From assembly GCA_025617745.1 (NCBI GenBank), contig CM046858.1, positions 28,534,534-28,598,533 of the forward strand: a DNA stretch of 64,000 nucleotides. The letters are read 5' to 3'. How positions within the stretch are numbered: the stretch's first letter is position 1; the number at the start of each line of letters is the position of its first letter. Below are positions 32,232 through 44,995 of the stretch, piece by piece. The notes beneath the pieces are model-generated. The model was not told the origin of the DNA. It searched no databases and saw nothing but the letters and a program-made list of their open reading frames with translations. Both the position numbers and the translations under genes were made by a program. This DNA is from Heliocidaris erythrogramma (lineage: Eukaryota > Echinodermata > Echinoidea > Camarodonta > Echinometridae).

Positions 32232-32602
32232 TAAAGGACAGCGCCTCTTATGGTGGGCTGTATTAATCCAATTGTCATTATTACCCTAAGCTTGATTAAA
32301 GTCACGGCATAAAGAATTTCTAGTCACAGTCATGAATATCATTAAAGTCCCTGGGGCCGCTTAGATCATTATAGATAATGGCAGGAATTTGACGGTGGCC
32401 TGTACACACAACATATTATTACACATCGTATGATTGTTCAAAGTAAATAATAAATTACGTATACTGGAAGTATACAAAATAAGGAACATTGTCAAGAAGT
32501 TGAGATAATTATTTTCAAGATCTCCTCGAAATCATTTACAAAGTTTTCTTTCTTCCGTAGTCTTAGAAGTATACGGTATAAATCCACACTGGCAAAGACT
32601 TC
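32232..32602. other. No recognisable feature
   Basis: AT-rich sequence between the foldback element and the tandem duplication. Confidence 0.45.
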
Positions 32603-35600
32603 TAAAAAGTCAGTGTCGTTTGAACATTTTGAAATTGTGGTTTGGACGAGAAAAAGAAAAACCCGTTTGTGAAGAAATAAATATCTCACAATTCCCATGT
32701 TCATGGAGACAAATTTTCTGTAGAATCTGTCGAATGTTTAGAGAGAATCTCCCACCCGTCTCTCTTTATCTTTTGCTGTATTTCCCGCACCACTTTTCTA
32801 GGGTATTACGCTTTCCCCATTTCATTCCCTTTTTTTCTTTCTTTGATACATTTAAAATATCAGAAAAGAGTAATTTTGAAAAGATGATGACAAAAACCAC
32901 GAAAACTGACAATTGGGTTATTTCCTCCTTATTTGCTCCTTTAATATCATTCTCTCAGCATTCTTTCTCTATCCATCTCCCTATTTTGCCCTTTCCAATG
33001 CACTTGCTCTCTCTCTCTCTCTCTCTTTCTCTCTCTGTAACTCTCTCTGTCTGTCTGTCTCGTTCGTGCTCTCCCTCCCAGTTTCGATCTCTCACTCTCT
33101 ATCTCACTCTCCTATTCCACCTTGTATTTACTAAGCGAAATAGCAATTGTTATCATTTTTTTAATGACTGATTGGGTTATCATTCCGACTGCGCCGTAGA
33201 GAATTTAGGTGTGTCAACATTCTATTTTGAGGAGTGGCTGCATAGCTCACTCGGAGTTAAAATACGTGGTTCTCACTACAAAGAAAAGCGGGTGGAAAAA
33301 ATCATCACATTTAAAAAAGAAGTATACATAAATGGCAGTTGTTACGAAGAATGATATTTACACCGTCATGATCCGATTACACCCTGACGTACAGTAGATC
33401 CATAAACAAACAAAATACTTAAATGTCGTTATCCAAGAGCACATATCACGCAACACGAGAATGTAATATCATCCATCAAGTGCCTATTAGCATTAACTTT
33501 CAATCAAATATTGGCTGTTCCGAGCATCGAATTTAATTATGGTTTGTTGAATTCCCGCTGGAACATGACTGTACCGTAGTCCTTTAAATAATTACATATC
33601 ACCGTCATAGATGTTCGGTATGTTGGGTTTTTAAAATTACAGGGAATATATCTTTACATTATTTTCTGAAAAGTATATACGAGCTGATCATCGAAAGAGA
33701 GTTATATCATCTCCAAAGGACACTCACGCTGATAAAAGTTTTTTAGTCGTTACCTGACAATGATATTTGCATTGATACAATCAATTTATGAAAATCTCCC
33801 CCTCCCTCTCTTTATTCAATATTAGAATCTGGAATTTGATTATGAAAATATATATAAAGCGCATTAACGGCCCACCGTCCATTTTTTTCTTGAGCGCCCC
33901 AGTGAAAGTTCTTGGCTATTCTAGTGTTATATTATTATTATATTTTTTGTTTATATAGAAATAGGTTAATTTTTGAAACATTATCCATAATTCTCTGTAA
34001 CGGATGTCTTTTAACCACGCTGTGCTTAAAGACATATTACCAGGGTAATGGGAAATATGAGTCCATTCTGTATGAAGAGATGCAATATCGGAGCGCTATG
34101 ACCGTCAGAGTGTGACAATAATAATGAGCGCTATGATGCATCCATAACAGCTCATCATGCGGTGTAATACCACAGTCATATCAACTAGACCGACACCAGA
34201 CCGACAGCAGACCGAACAAAAATTAACAAAAAAATAAAAAAAATAAAAATAACATTGCCACCAATTCTGTTATTAGTACATCGTTCAGTTTACTCTCTTT
34301 CCCCCACATATACCTGCGCAACTCTAGTTCCAAATACAATCCCACACGAAGTCTTTGCTCGTCATCAGACAAACTGTTGCTTCATACACCTAGAACAAAA
34401 CATGCTTGGGGTGCTCTGGCATTTTCAGCTATGGGTCCGGAACTCTGGAATGAACTCCCTCTACAATTACGTAAACGGTCATCAACAGAAACATTCAAAT
34501 CACAATTGAAAACGTATTTGTTCTCTTCGCTGTAACTACTGCAATATTTTAATTTACTATGTTTAGGAGAATTCTGTATGTATTTTTCTCTAAGCGCCAT
34601 GAGCACCGAAAGGTGGACCTGTGCGCTATACAAGTAGCCACTATTATTATTATTATTATTATTAAGAATCGGTCGGATTTGGAGTTCGTGTGGGGTCTGT
34701 TTGGCGGTATGACTGTAGTATAAGTCAAACAGCATTGTAATAAAAATGGATATAAGATCACCAAAAAAAAATGATCATGATCATTATCAACATCATCCTC
34801 TTCGTCGTCGTCATCATCATCATCATCATCCTGATGCAAGTGATTTGTTTCTGTTGTAATAATACTAACCTTTTTTTCTTATTAAGTACTTTTCTATACT
34901 GATCATATAGCGCTGAATACGACAGATACAGTATCCAATGTCAATTAGCCCGGCTCACTCGAGGCGTCATCTTCAGACGCAAGGACCGCGTCATTGACTG
35001 TTACGGTCTTTCGCTCGTCAGCGCAGTGATATCGTTAAAAGTGATTGCCATATGAAGAGAGCAAACAATACTTTTAATGACTTGCACATCGGTTAATTTC
35101 CTTCACAGGCCCGATGAGCGCAGGTATATGACGTAATTGAAATGACGCAGCGTGTGAGCCGGGGTTTATCTATGTACATGTACTTTGATGATGATGATTG
35201 GTTATTTGATTTTTACCTGATGAATCTATGAAAGCAAGTAAATGCTTGTAAATAACCAATCAACTGGCCTACGGCTTTAAAGGGAAAGTCCACCCTTATA
35301 TCAGTTGGTCTTAAATGAAGGAGAACAATTAAAAGAACAGCTAGATCAATTAAAATTTTGAGTAAAATCAGATAAAAAATAAGAAAGTTACGAATGTTTG
35401 TAATCAATCAAGCACAAACTGGCAAATCCGTGACGTATCTTGTGAGCTTTTCTCCCACTTGCCCCGTACCAAAATGATCACAAATTTCCAAATCTTCTAA
35501 AGAAAATGTTTGATGACATGCAACCTAGATATAATCATTACACACATTTTTTTAAATACAAAAACACCTATGTGGGGGGGGGGGGGGGGGGGGGGTTACG

Positions 35601-35795
35601 GGGGTCGGGACCCATTTTTTTTCTTGTCAGAGATTTTTTGGACATTGTTTATTTATTTATTTATTTTTATTCATTTATTACCGGGTTTTTTTTGCTTGTC
35701 AGACCTAAAAAAACACCAAATGGAATCCCCTCATCTACAAAATCTTAAAGCCGCCACTGCATAGGATAATGTCATGTCATCCTTTGATTAGAGTT
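32603..35795. repeat. Large tandem duplication, copy 1 (3193 bp)
   Basis: Starts TAAAAAGTCAGTGTCG and ends GATTAGAGTT. Apart from an 870-bp segment at about 33776-34645, it matches the next 2.3 kb with roughly a dozen small differences by eye. It contains a (TC)n tract (33010-33050), a LINE 3' end (34240-34662), an ATC/GTC repeat (34795-34830), part of an inverted-repeat element (AATAAGAAAGTTACGAAT at about 35373) and a poly(G) tract (35575-35595). The 183-codon frame at 32620-33171 is preserved in part in both copies but contains the TC repeat and resembles no protein. Confidence 0.9.
34240..34662 (+). mobile_element. LINE 3' end with (ATT)n tail, only in copy 1
   Basis: The frame at about 34381-34534 reads RTKHAWGALAFSAMGPELW, NELPLQLRKRSSTETFK and LKTYLFSSL-stop, the conserved C-terminus of CR1/L2-like LINE polyproteins. 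The trailer ends with TGTGCGCTATACAAGTAGCC and ATT repeats (34644-34662). The corresponding place in copy 2 has only ATT repeats. Confidence 0.75.
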
Positions 35796-38111
35796 TAAAA
35801 AGTCAGTGTCGTTTGAACATTTTGAAATTGTGGCTTGGACGAGAAAAAGAAAAACCCGTTTGTGAAGAAATAAATATCTCACAATTCCCATGTTCATGGA
35901 GACAAATTTTCTGTAGAATCTGTCGAATGTTTAGAGAGAATCTCCCACCCGTCTCTCTTTATCTTTTGCTGTATTTCCCCACCACTTTTCTAGGGTATTA
36001 CGCTTTCCCCATTTCATTCCCTTTTTTTCTTTCTTTGATACATTTAAAATATCAGAAAAGAGTAATTTTGAAAAGATGATGACAAAAACCACGAAAACTG
36101 ACAATTGGATTATTTCCTCCTTATTTGCTCCTTTAATATCATTCTCTCAGCATTCTTTCTCTATCCATCTCCCTATTTTGCCCTTTCCAATGCACTTGCT
36201 CTCTCTCTCTCTCTCTCTTTCTCTCTCTGTAACTCTCTCTGTCTGTCTGTCTCGTTCGTGCTCTCCCTCCCAGTTTCGATCTCTCACTCTCTATCTCACT
36301 CTCCTATTCCACCTTGTATTTACTAAGCGAAATAGCAATTGTTATCATTTTTTTAATGACTGATTGGGTTATCATTCCGACTGCGCCGTAGAGAATTTAG
36401 GTGTGTCAACATTCTATTTTGAGGAGTGGCTGCATAGCTCACTCGGAGTTAAAATACGTGGTTCTCACTACAAAGAAAAGCGGGTGGAAAAAATCATCAC
36501 ATTTAAAAAAGAAGTATACATAAATGGCAGTTGTTACGAAGAATGATATTTACACCGTCATGATCCGATTACACCCTGACGTACAGTAGATCCATAAACA
36601 AACAAAATACTTAAATGTCGTTATCCAAGAGCACATATCACGCAACACGAGAATGTAATATCATCCATCAAGTGCCTATTAGCATTAACTTTCAATCAAA
36701 TATTGGCTGTTCCGAGCATCGAATTTAATTATGGTTTGTTGAATTCCCGCTGGAACATGACTGTACCGTAGTCCTTTAAATAATTACATATCACCGTCAT
36801 AGATGTTCGGTATGTTGGGTTTTTAAAATTACAGGGAATATATCTTTACATTATTTTCTGAAAAGTATATACGAGCTGATCATCGAAAGAGAGTTATATC
36901 ATCTCCAAAGGACACTCACGCTGATAAAAGTTTTTTAGTCGTTACCTGACAATGATATTTGCATTGATTATTATTATTATTAAGAATCGGTCGGGTTTGG
37001 AGTTCGTGTGGGGTCTGTTTGGCGGTATGACTGTAGTATAAGTTAAACAGCATTGTAATAAAAATGGATATAAGATCACCAAAAAAAAATGATCATGATC
37101 ATTATCAACATCATCCTCTTCGTCGTCGTCATCATCATCATCCTTATCCTGATTTGTTTGATTTGTTTCTGTTGTAATAATACTAACCTTTTTTTCTTAT
37201 TAAGTACTTTTCTATACTGATCATATAGCGCTGAATACGACAGATACAGTATCCAATGTCAATTAGCCCGGCTCACTCGAGGCGTCATCTTCAGACGCAA
37301 GGACCGCGTCATTGACTGTTACGGTCTTTCGCTCGTCAGCGCAGTGATATCGTTAAAAGTGATTGCCATATGAAGAGAGCAAACAATACTTTTAATGACT
37401 TGCACATCGGTTAATTTCCTTCACAGGCCCGATGAGCGCAGGTATATGACGTAATTGAAATGACGCAGCGTGTGAGCCGGGGTTTATCTATGTACATGTA
37501 CTTTGATGATGATGATTGGTTATTTGATTTTTACCTGATGAATCTATGAAAGCAAGTAAATGCTTGTAAATAACCAATCAACTGGCCTACGGCTTTAAAG
37601 GGAAAGTCCACCCTTATATCAGTTGGTCTTAAATGAAGGAGAACAATTAAAAGAACAGCTAGATCAATTAAAATTTTGAGTAAAATCAGATAAAAAATAA
37701 GAAAGTTACGAATGTTTGTAATCAATCAAGCACAAACTGGCAAATCTTAACGTATTTTGTGAGCTTTTCTCCCACTTGCCCCGTACCAAAATGATCACAA
37801 ATTTCCAAATCTTCTAAAGAAAATGTTTAATGACATGCAACCTAGATATAATCATTACACACATTTTTTTAAATACAAAAACACCTATGTGGCGGGGGGG
37901 GGGGGGGGGGGGTTACGGGGGTCGGGACCCATTTTTTTTCTTGTCAGAGATTTTTTGGACATTGTTTATTTATTTATTTATTTTTATTCATTTATTACCG
38001 GGTTTTTTTTGCTTGTCAGACCTAAAAAACCCCAAATGGAATCCCCTCATCTACAAAATCTTAAAGCCGCCACTGCATAGGATAATGTCATGTCATCCTT
38101 CGATTAGAGTT
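35796..38111. repeat. Large tandem duplication, copy 2 (2316 bp)
   Basis: Direct repeat of 32603-35795 beginning at the very next base. It lacks the 870-bp LINE-containing segment; at 36966 the sequence passes from GATATTTGCATTGAT straight into ATT repeats. Even the (TC)n tract keeps the same length, so the copies are very young or are two alleles. Confidence 0.9.
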
Positions 38112-38411
38112 GAATCATAAACAACGTGTCACTGTCCTGTAGATAATAGTATTCATGTTTAGTAGTATTTCATTAATACATTAAAAAAATAGCCAACAGC
38201 AATGAAAGCGATCATGTGCCTATTGTAGCCATGGTGACACTGCCACCGTAATAATGGAATTACATTACCAATACATAGCTGCAGAAAATCCCATCGTTGA
38301 AGCGGAAATAAGCCATTTTAAACTATTTTCTAATTATCCATGATTATCAACGATTGATCGTGGGTTTGTCAACTAAATAATGCCAGGTAATTGAAGAATG
38401 ATTGCAGCTAT
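38112..38411. other. No recognisable feature
   Basis: AT-rich unique-looking sequence. Confidence 0.45.
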
Positions 38412-38622
38412 CTAGTGCGATGGCTCAGTGGGTAGAGCAGTGGTCTCGTAACTAGGAGGACCCGGGTTCGTAACCAAGAGGATGCGCCAGTGCCCTTTTG
38501 GCAAGGCATTAATCATCATGTCCCTCGGGGAGGACTTAAAGCTGTCGGTCCCCTTGTTGCTCAGTTACAAGTATACACAAGTCATGCTTTCTTTAGCTGT
38601 CAGGTAAAATAAAACATCAAAC
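38412..38622 (+). mobile_element. tRNA-derived SINE (tRNA-Thr-like head)
   Basis: The head carries an A-box (TGGCTCAGTGG, about 38421), an anticodon arm GGTCTCGTAACTAGGA with CGT in the anticodon place, and a B-box-like GGGTTCGTAACC (about 38464). An unrelated body (GTGCCCTTTTGGCAAGGCA, GGACTTAAAGCTGTCGGTCC) and an A-rich end (AAAATAAAACATCAAACC) follow. A true tRNA gene is unlikely because the acceptor stem does not pair and the B-box is altered. Confidence 0.7.
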
Positions 38623-40740
38623 CATACTGACGGATAAATTATTTGTGCTGCATGCAGGTACAAACAGAAATATCTGAGAGACATTGGACAAAATTATCAA
38701 AAAATATTATTTCTTAAAGTCAAGGTCCATCGATGGTTAGCAACTTAAAGTCACGTGTTTGTCGTTGTTTACCTACTTTCCATCCTTTTCTACTTTAATA
38801 ATTACTTGTCTTCAAAATATAATTGTCTTCAAAATATAATTTTCCATTGATATTATCTCTAACAGATTTTTAAGGAGAAACATGTTGTTTTCATGGCCTC
38901 CCTATTATGTTTAAACGAAGGATAAAAAATGTTATAATAATAAATTCTTCTATAATGTAAAAAGGTGAACATATTCATGAAATGTGGATGAAAAATACAT
39001 GCCAAGAAGTAAAACCATACCTTTGCAGTTTAACTCGAAGGGCATTTTTTCTATATTTCATAAAAATTTCGCTTTGCTTTATATCAAACATGTCAACCTT
39101 CTTCTGACCTGTATTAACTTTTAGCGTGCCAAGGCGTTTAGCTTTCGTATCTTTAAACTTTTACTAAAATGTGATCAGCGCTTACTTTTCAAATGTCTGC
39201 ACTTCATTAACCATCTATTATTTCACAAAATATTGCGTACAAAACTTGTAGGATATTTATTATCATGTCTTATGATAGCAAACATTATTGCTTTACCAAA
39301 CTTAATGCATAAGAATTATTGAAAATTACATTTCAGTTTCTTTTTTGTCCATTATTTTTTGGTTTCTTATTTGTTTACTATTGTTTAATGTTGAAATAAG
39401 GTAATATCTTTTTTAAAAATCTGCAATTTTCTCTGGAAATTTCCATGGTAGCATATCATTGTAATCATATATTTAGAATGCTTGATTTATGCTCAAGTTT
39501 TATATACATTGACCACATATACCTTTCCTGTGTTCGAGCAGTTGGTGAATGAAAAAAGACAAGTCTGTCTGGCCCATGCCATATACGTGACATCGGCACC
39601 GAAAGAGTTAATGGTTTCCGACTCGAGTTCAAAACAAATTTATTTCAAATTTTGTTTTTATAAAATAGTACCAAAATAAATCCAGTAAATATATTTTAAG
39701 ATAAAAAGTGCAGCGTTACTCCTTTTCTCCTTCTTCAGCGGTCTGTTCTTTTAGTCGTCTCCGCTTTTCCTGTATATCTGACCCAATCATTCAGGCAAAT
39801 AATGTGTGATTAAGAGCAGGGGTATCAACATCACCGAAGTACATCGCTGTTGTCATGAGGAGCGAACTAAATAATTAAAAGAACGATATTGTGCAACAGG
39901 TGGATTCTTGGCACGCAAAAGCTGCTGTACTTCTAAAACTGGACGGATATTTTCAAAGAAAATTCACCTGAAATATCGACCACTTTTAACTTGGGTAAGA
40001 TAAAGAAAGCAAACAGTGACCCATATTGGCAAACCATGAGGATTACCTTTTATTTTTTATAAGAATTCATTTTTTAAAGATAAGGTGTAAAATAGCATCT
40101 TATTCATATGGTTGTATATAGGAGTCCATTCGAGAGAAGGAAGTGCGTCGACCTTTCATGGTTTGAAAAAAGTGAGTTTTCGTGCCCCCAAACAACAACA
40201 AACAAACACACATAACAAATTGAAACAAAACAATAAAAACAAGGACAAAATCCTTTGGGCTTGAGCTTGTCAAAAGGGAAAGAAAGTACTACGCGTGATA
40301 TTTTAGATTTATAATTATTAACTGTATATATATTAGACCTTAGTTCATGTTTATTGTGTTTTAAACTTTTAAATCTTTTAAATCTTTGTTATTTGTAATC
40401 GGATTTTGATGAAACTTTCAGTGTTTTGCTTGTCTAATTTTACTCTGTCTATTCAAATGACATAATGTTCAGCCTGGAGTACCCCTTTATGAAGCAAATA
40501 GTGCCACAACGCAATTCTTGTCGCTCTCTCCTCATAGTTAAAGTTAAGGGATACCGAGACAACTCGGTGGCGAGTCGACTTGCATCCGAGTTTGATGTAG
40601 GATCCCAGTGCAAGATACACGTGGCACGATATACGGAGAGAATTCTTTCCGTACAGATCAGTGGCATGTGGTCATAGCAAAGCACGATCAACACTGCAGC
40701 CAATCAGCAACCTTCTTATATCCCTTACTTGACAGACATA
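38623..40740. other. No recognisable gene
   Basis: About 2.1 kb of AT-rich sequence. A small palindrome (ACGGAGAGAATTCTTTCCGT) lies near 40634. Short open frames here lack any recognisable pattern. Confidence 0.4.
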
Positions 40741-41235
40741 GACGAAATGGATTTGGGTGTACCACAAAATACATTTCGTGTACAGAATTGCTCTAAGTAG
40801 CGCACGAAATAAATTTCGTTGCAACGAAATGTATTTCGTGTACGGAATTGCGTTAGGCACCACACAAAATGGATTTCGTTCAACGAAAGCCATTTCGTAT
40901 GGTAAGAAATCTATTTCGTGTACGGAATTGCGTTGAGAAGCACACAAAATTTATTTCGTCGCAACAAAATCCATTTCATGCGGTACGAAATGAATTACGT
41001 ACCACAGACAGTGGATTTCGTATGATGCGAAATCCATTTCGTGTACGGAATTGATTTCGTGACCACGAAATGGATTTCGTCGCAACGGAATCCATTTCGT
41101 ATGGTACGAAATGAATTTCGTACCACAGAAAGTGTATTTCGTCACTAAGAAATCCATTTAGTTTAGGTCGAAACAAATTTCGTGAACGGAATTGCATTTT
41201 GTACAAAACAAAGTGGATTTCGTACGAAAATGGTG
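40741..41235. repeat. Word array of ACGAAAT / ATTTCGT in both senses
   Basis: About 500 bp saturated with the heptamer ATTTCGT and its complement, often arranged as small palindromes (ACGAAATGGATTTCGT). A longer anchor, GTGTACGGAATTG, returns at about 40839, 40919 and 41041, with variants at 40779 and 41182. Compositionally unlike both flanks. The outer ends are loosely inverted, so it may be a foldback element; I found no flanking duplication. Confidence 0.8.
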
Positions 41236-42410
41236 TAAACATGGACGGACTTTACAAGCGAACACTCGGCGCCCCATACGATAGAGCCAAATAAGACTAA
41301 AACTAAAACTAGAACACATCTATCGATTGTGTACTGAGTTGCGAGCTTCGGGTTGCCATGGTGACTAAATTCATACCTCTGAAAAATGGCTGAAAAAATT
41401 TCTAGTGGGTACCATACCGATCACATAACTTAGTCAATAAGAATGAAAACAAGGCTTCGTCTTGAATAGCCTGACCATACAGGTCAGTGGTGTGTTCATT
41501 GAACGTGGGGGGGGGGGGGGGGGGCACCTGGACTGGCCGAGTGCCATAGATCATGTTCGAGCCATTGATTTTTTTTCTCGCCCTTCCCTAGGGCTGGACT
41601 GATGGCTTACGTCGTCTCCTCCCTATTTGTAAGATAAGATACGGCATTACACGGTGGGTTTGTAATGGTGGCGGTGCTGCTGGTGGTGCATTCAACCCGT
41701 CTTCAGTTTCTCCCAAGGTTCTTTATGCCTAGTGCTCGTGATAAACTTAAAATGTTGTATCTCCACCTCTGACTGGCAACACATGGAATATTAACATTGA
41801 CAAATCTTATTCATTTGAGATTTATGAACTCTGGGCATCTTGAAATTCGACCAATCATAATCGCCTATTTCGGCATTTCCATTTTAGTTACCTTTTGATG
41901 TTAATTTTTATGTAAAGGGGCTCTCATAAAAAAAACAAAAACAATTAAACCCCCCAACTACAAAACAAAAAAAGAAACAACCCCCCCCCCCACACACACA
42001 CCCGAAAACCCGAAACTGCGAGATATATCGATCATCTCCTTCAAATGGACAGCCTTCAAACTCTAAAAAATATTCATGTTACCATAGTTACAGCAATCTC
42101 CAGAAGAAAAAAAAAAACACTGAACAAAATGTGGCATACGAGGGTAAAGTATTCATATATGCTCATGCAATATCAAATCTAACGTGGAATGTTTTCAATT
42201 GTTTGTACAAATATTGACCGGGTCTACATCTCGAAGTTATCTAATTGGAATCACAAATTTGCTTGTTCGAAATTCTCACTTTCTCACTTTGAGAAAGCTC
42301 CTTGATCAGTTTCCAACCGATGAGAACTGAAATAAAATTCATATCCATTTCCTTTTGTCAAACGGTACAACGTGTTAGTGAACATTGTAAAAAGAGACGG
42401 CGTAGAATAC
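41236..42410. other. No recognisable gene; poly(G) and poly(C) tracts
   Basis: Contains a G run at 41506-41524 and a C run at 41981-41991 followed by ACACACACA. No gene or bounded element. Confidence 0.4.
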
Positions 42411-42551
42411 CTGGGGAGCGATTCATCAAGCGTTTTGCCAGTGAGTTTTACCGACAACTGTTATAAGCTACTGAAATCCTTGCATCTGATTGGATGAGAG
42501 CAAATTTTTCAGTAGAAATCACTGACAAGACACTTGATGAAGCGCTCATCA
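42411..42551. mobile_element. Short inverted-repeat element, copy 2 (141 bp)
   Basis: Same family as 12168-12311 in the opposite sense: CTGGGGAGCGATTCATCAAG at the left, CACTTGATGAAGCGCTCATC at the right, with TTACCGACAACTGTTATAAG inside. Confidence 0.7.
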
Positions 42552-43037
42552 GAAATGCAAAGCTTGTGTTGGGAACTCCAGGAATCCATAATTTTGATAT
42601 CCGAAGTGTCTTTCTCTACTGAGCTAAGGTAGTCTTTACTTTGTGTATATACATGTACATTCAAAACTATATAATGCCTTTTCGAAATAACTAATATGTT
42701 TTTTTTTTCAACGGATTTTGGAAAATAATTACTGTCTATACATATGATGATATATCATGATACTAGAAATGTGCAAATACATTTTCGTAAAAACAAACAT
42801 TTATTACGAGGATACCAAATACTACAGTTACAGTTACGTATTATTGCTGTCAGGGCCTCATGGAAGACCACCACTATTGGTGATAATGAGTCACCCTGTT
42901 GGAATATCAGAATAAATAAATAAAATAAATAAATGAATAAATACTTACTTATATCTCGCATCATATTCTGAACCTGTATACAGGTATACAGCACGTATAG
43001 TATGCAATGTTCAGATTTTGAAAGAAAACCCACAAAT
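42552..43037. other. No recognisable feature
   Basis: AT-rich sequence; AAATAAATAAAT repeats at about 42910-42940. Confidence 0.45.
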
Positions 43038-43373
43038 GAAATGAATCGAAGCGGCAAAATGCGTTCAAGCGATAGAACTCTCATGAAGTACAGAACATTT
43101 CTATTGGTTCGTATAACACATACTCCTTAATTTCTCTCATCATCGTCATCTACATCTATAAAGGGCTTACCTTCATCATCCTCCTGTTTGAAGATTTAAG
43201 AGATTTATTTGTGCATTTCATCAATATCTGACGGTTTAGAAATCTGGCGCAATCGCACAACAGTGAAAGTTGCATGTCTTCATGTTTTTTTTTTAAATGT
43301 TTTTTTTTTGTTTGGACAGTGACCAAGCGCTGACAAAAGAAGAGAGATCTCCTTGCTTTTCAAGGAAGGTTTA
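43038..43373. repeat. 336-bp tandem repeat, copy 1
   Basis: Begins GAAATGAATCGAAGCGGC and ends GGAAGGTTTA; the next copy begins immediately at 43374 with the same words. Identity is about 95 percent by eye. Confidence 0.85.
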
Positions 43374-44272
43374 GAAATGAATCGAAGCGGCAAAATGCGT
43401 TCAAGCCATAGAACTCTTATGAAGTACAGAACATTTCTATTGGTTCGTCTTACACGTACTCCTTAATTTCTGTCATCACCGTCATCTACATCTACAGGGT
43501 TGGAAAAAAGTTTGGAATATTTTTATTCCAAGAATTATTTCTTGTCTTAAACATATCCCTCGTCATTTTAAGTTCTTCTTTGAGGTTCAAATAAAAGATA
43601 TGTGTCCCTTTTTAACTTTAAAAGCACAACATTAAAAATCAGGCTTATTACACAGTGCAGAGGTCCACTTGGAATTCGGAAGCGTATATTTGCTGTTTTT
43701 GCAAATGTCTAACGAAAAAGTTAAATAATCAGATACAGTTTAATTGCTATACCGAAGTCCTCAAAATGACTGCAAACTGCACGTAGCTTTTTCAAAATTC
43801 CACGTGAAGTACAGAAATGTATAACAAGATGTTCAAACACAAATAGAGCAAATCTGACAACATGTGGTTCATTGGTCAGCCATTGTAACATGTTTAACAA
43901 TATTACGTAATCTTTGGTACAAGATGGAACAGTAGACTTCATTCAACACAATTAATCCGATTTGGATGAATTATTCATCACAATATAGTAGAAACTAGCA
44001 TTTAAAATCAGACATACTCATCGCCAAAAAAATATTTCAAACTTTTTTCCAACCCTGTATAACGGGCTTATCTTCATCATCGTCCTGTTTGAAGATTAAA
44101 AGATTCATTTGTGCATTTCATCAATATCTGACGGTTTATAAATATGGCGCAATCGCACAACAGTGAAGTTGCATGTCTTCATGGTTTTTTAAATGTTTTT
44201 TTTTGTTTGGACAGTGACCAAGCGCTGACAAAAGAAAAGAAACCTCCTTGCTTTTCAAGAAAGGTTTAGAAA
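43374..44272. repeat. 336-bp tandem repeat, copy 2, split by an insertion
   Basis: The first part, 43374-43494, matches the start of copy 1 and the second part, 44058-44272, its remainder (GGGCTTATCTTCATCATC, CACAACAGTGAAGTTGC, GACCAAGCGCTGACAAAAG). The 565 bases between are a transposon with its target duplication. Confidence 0.85.
43495..44057. mobile_element. Tc1/mariner-type short element (563 bp)
   Basis: Ends CAGGGTTGGAAAAAAGTTTG and the inverse CAAACTTTTTTCCAACCCTG. TA is duplicated at 43493-43494 and 44058-44059, and the uninterrupted repeat copy shows the empty site (CATCTATAAAGGG). TA target and CAGGGTTG-type ends fit the Tc1/mariner superfamily. Only a 73-codon frame inside, no transposase, so non-autonomous. 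Confidence 0.9.
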
Positions 44273-44987
44273 TTCATTACTTGAAGTTCAAGGATAGTCA
44301 ACAGATAATCGTTATCAATTTCTCCCTTGGTCATTAGGAAGCGAGGACGATCAATTGTATGCAGTAGCTGGACCGGCATTTAATGATATCAAATCAATAT
44401 TTTGCTAGTTCTCGCTGTCCACGAACAAGGGAAAGAATTGATTTACAGAATCGAAGGGCAATTAATTGTTTGTTTAACGACAAAAAAAAATAAAGAAAGA
44501 AAACGAACCGATTATGAAAGGGCAGAGAAATCCAGTTTAAACAGAGACGTTACTAGAGGTGATGTGGGGTGTGACACCCCTATCCCTTACAACATTTTCA
44601 GTCGGCAGATTTCATTGTTCTGATCTATGGAGGAAAAAAAAAATGGAAGATCTGTCGACAGATTTGAGAATCCGACAATCAATTTTTACGCTTATGGGAG
44701 GGGGGGGGGGGGTGGAGTTTTGGAACATTTTTAAAGTTAACTTGTACCCAATTTGGTTCAGCACTCCCATTTAAAATAGGCTAGCAACTTCCCTCAGCCC
44801 CTATTTTTCTACATATCAAACCTTGTTAGACGAGGGGCAATCAATCGTTAGCGGCAGCTGAGCGATGTGTAAAGACAACTAATCAATTTTGTTTGCAGCT
44901 TCCGCCTTTATCTGAATAAGGGTTTGAATAATTGATTAAACAAAGCGAAGCGCAGGTTTTGTGTTTCATCTTTCTTATCATCACTTG
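44273..44987. other. No recognisable gene; one poly(G) tract
   Basis: Contains a G run at 44698-44712. Nothing else is supportable. Confidence 0.4.
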
Positions 44988-44995
44988 GTGTTGGG

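Noticed and set aside
32620-33171. 183-codon frame repeated partly at 35813-36363
   Set aside because: Its repetition reflects the DNA duplication. The frame is disrupted between copies and runs through a (TC)n tract; no protein pattern seen.
38412-38485. Possible functional tRNA-Thr gene
   Set aside because: The acceptor stem does not pair, the B-box is altered, and a SINE body with A-rich tail follows.
40741-41235. CRISPR-like array
   Set aside because: Repeats are short, occur in both senses and have irregular spacing; the context is an animal genome.
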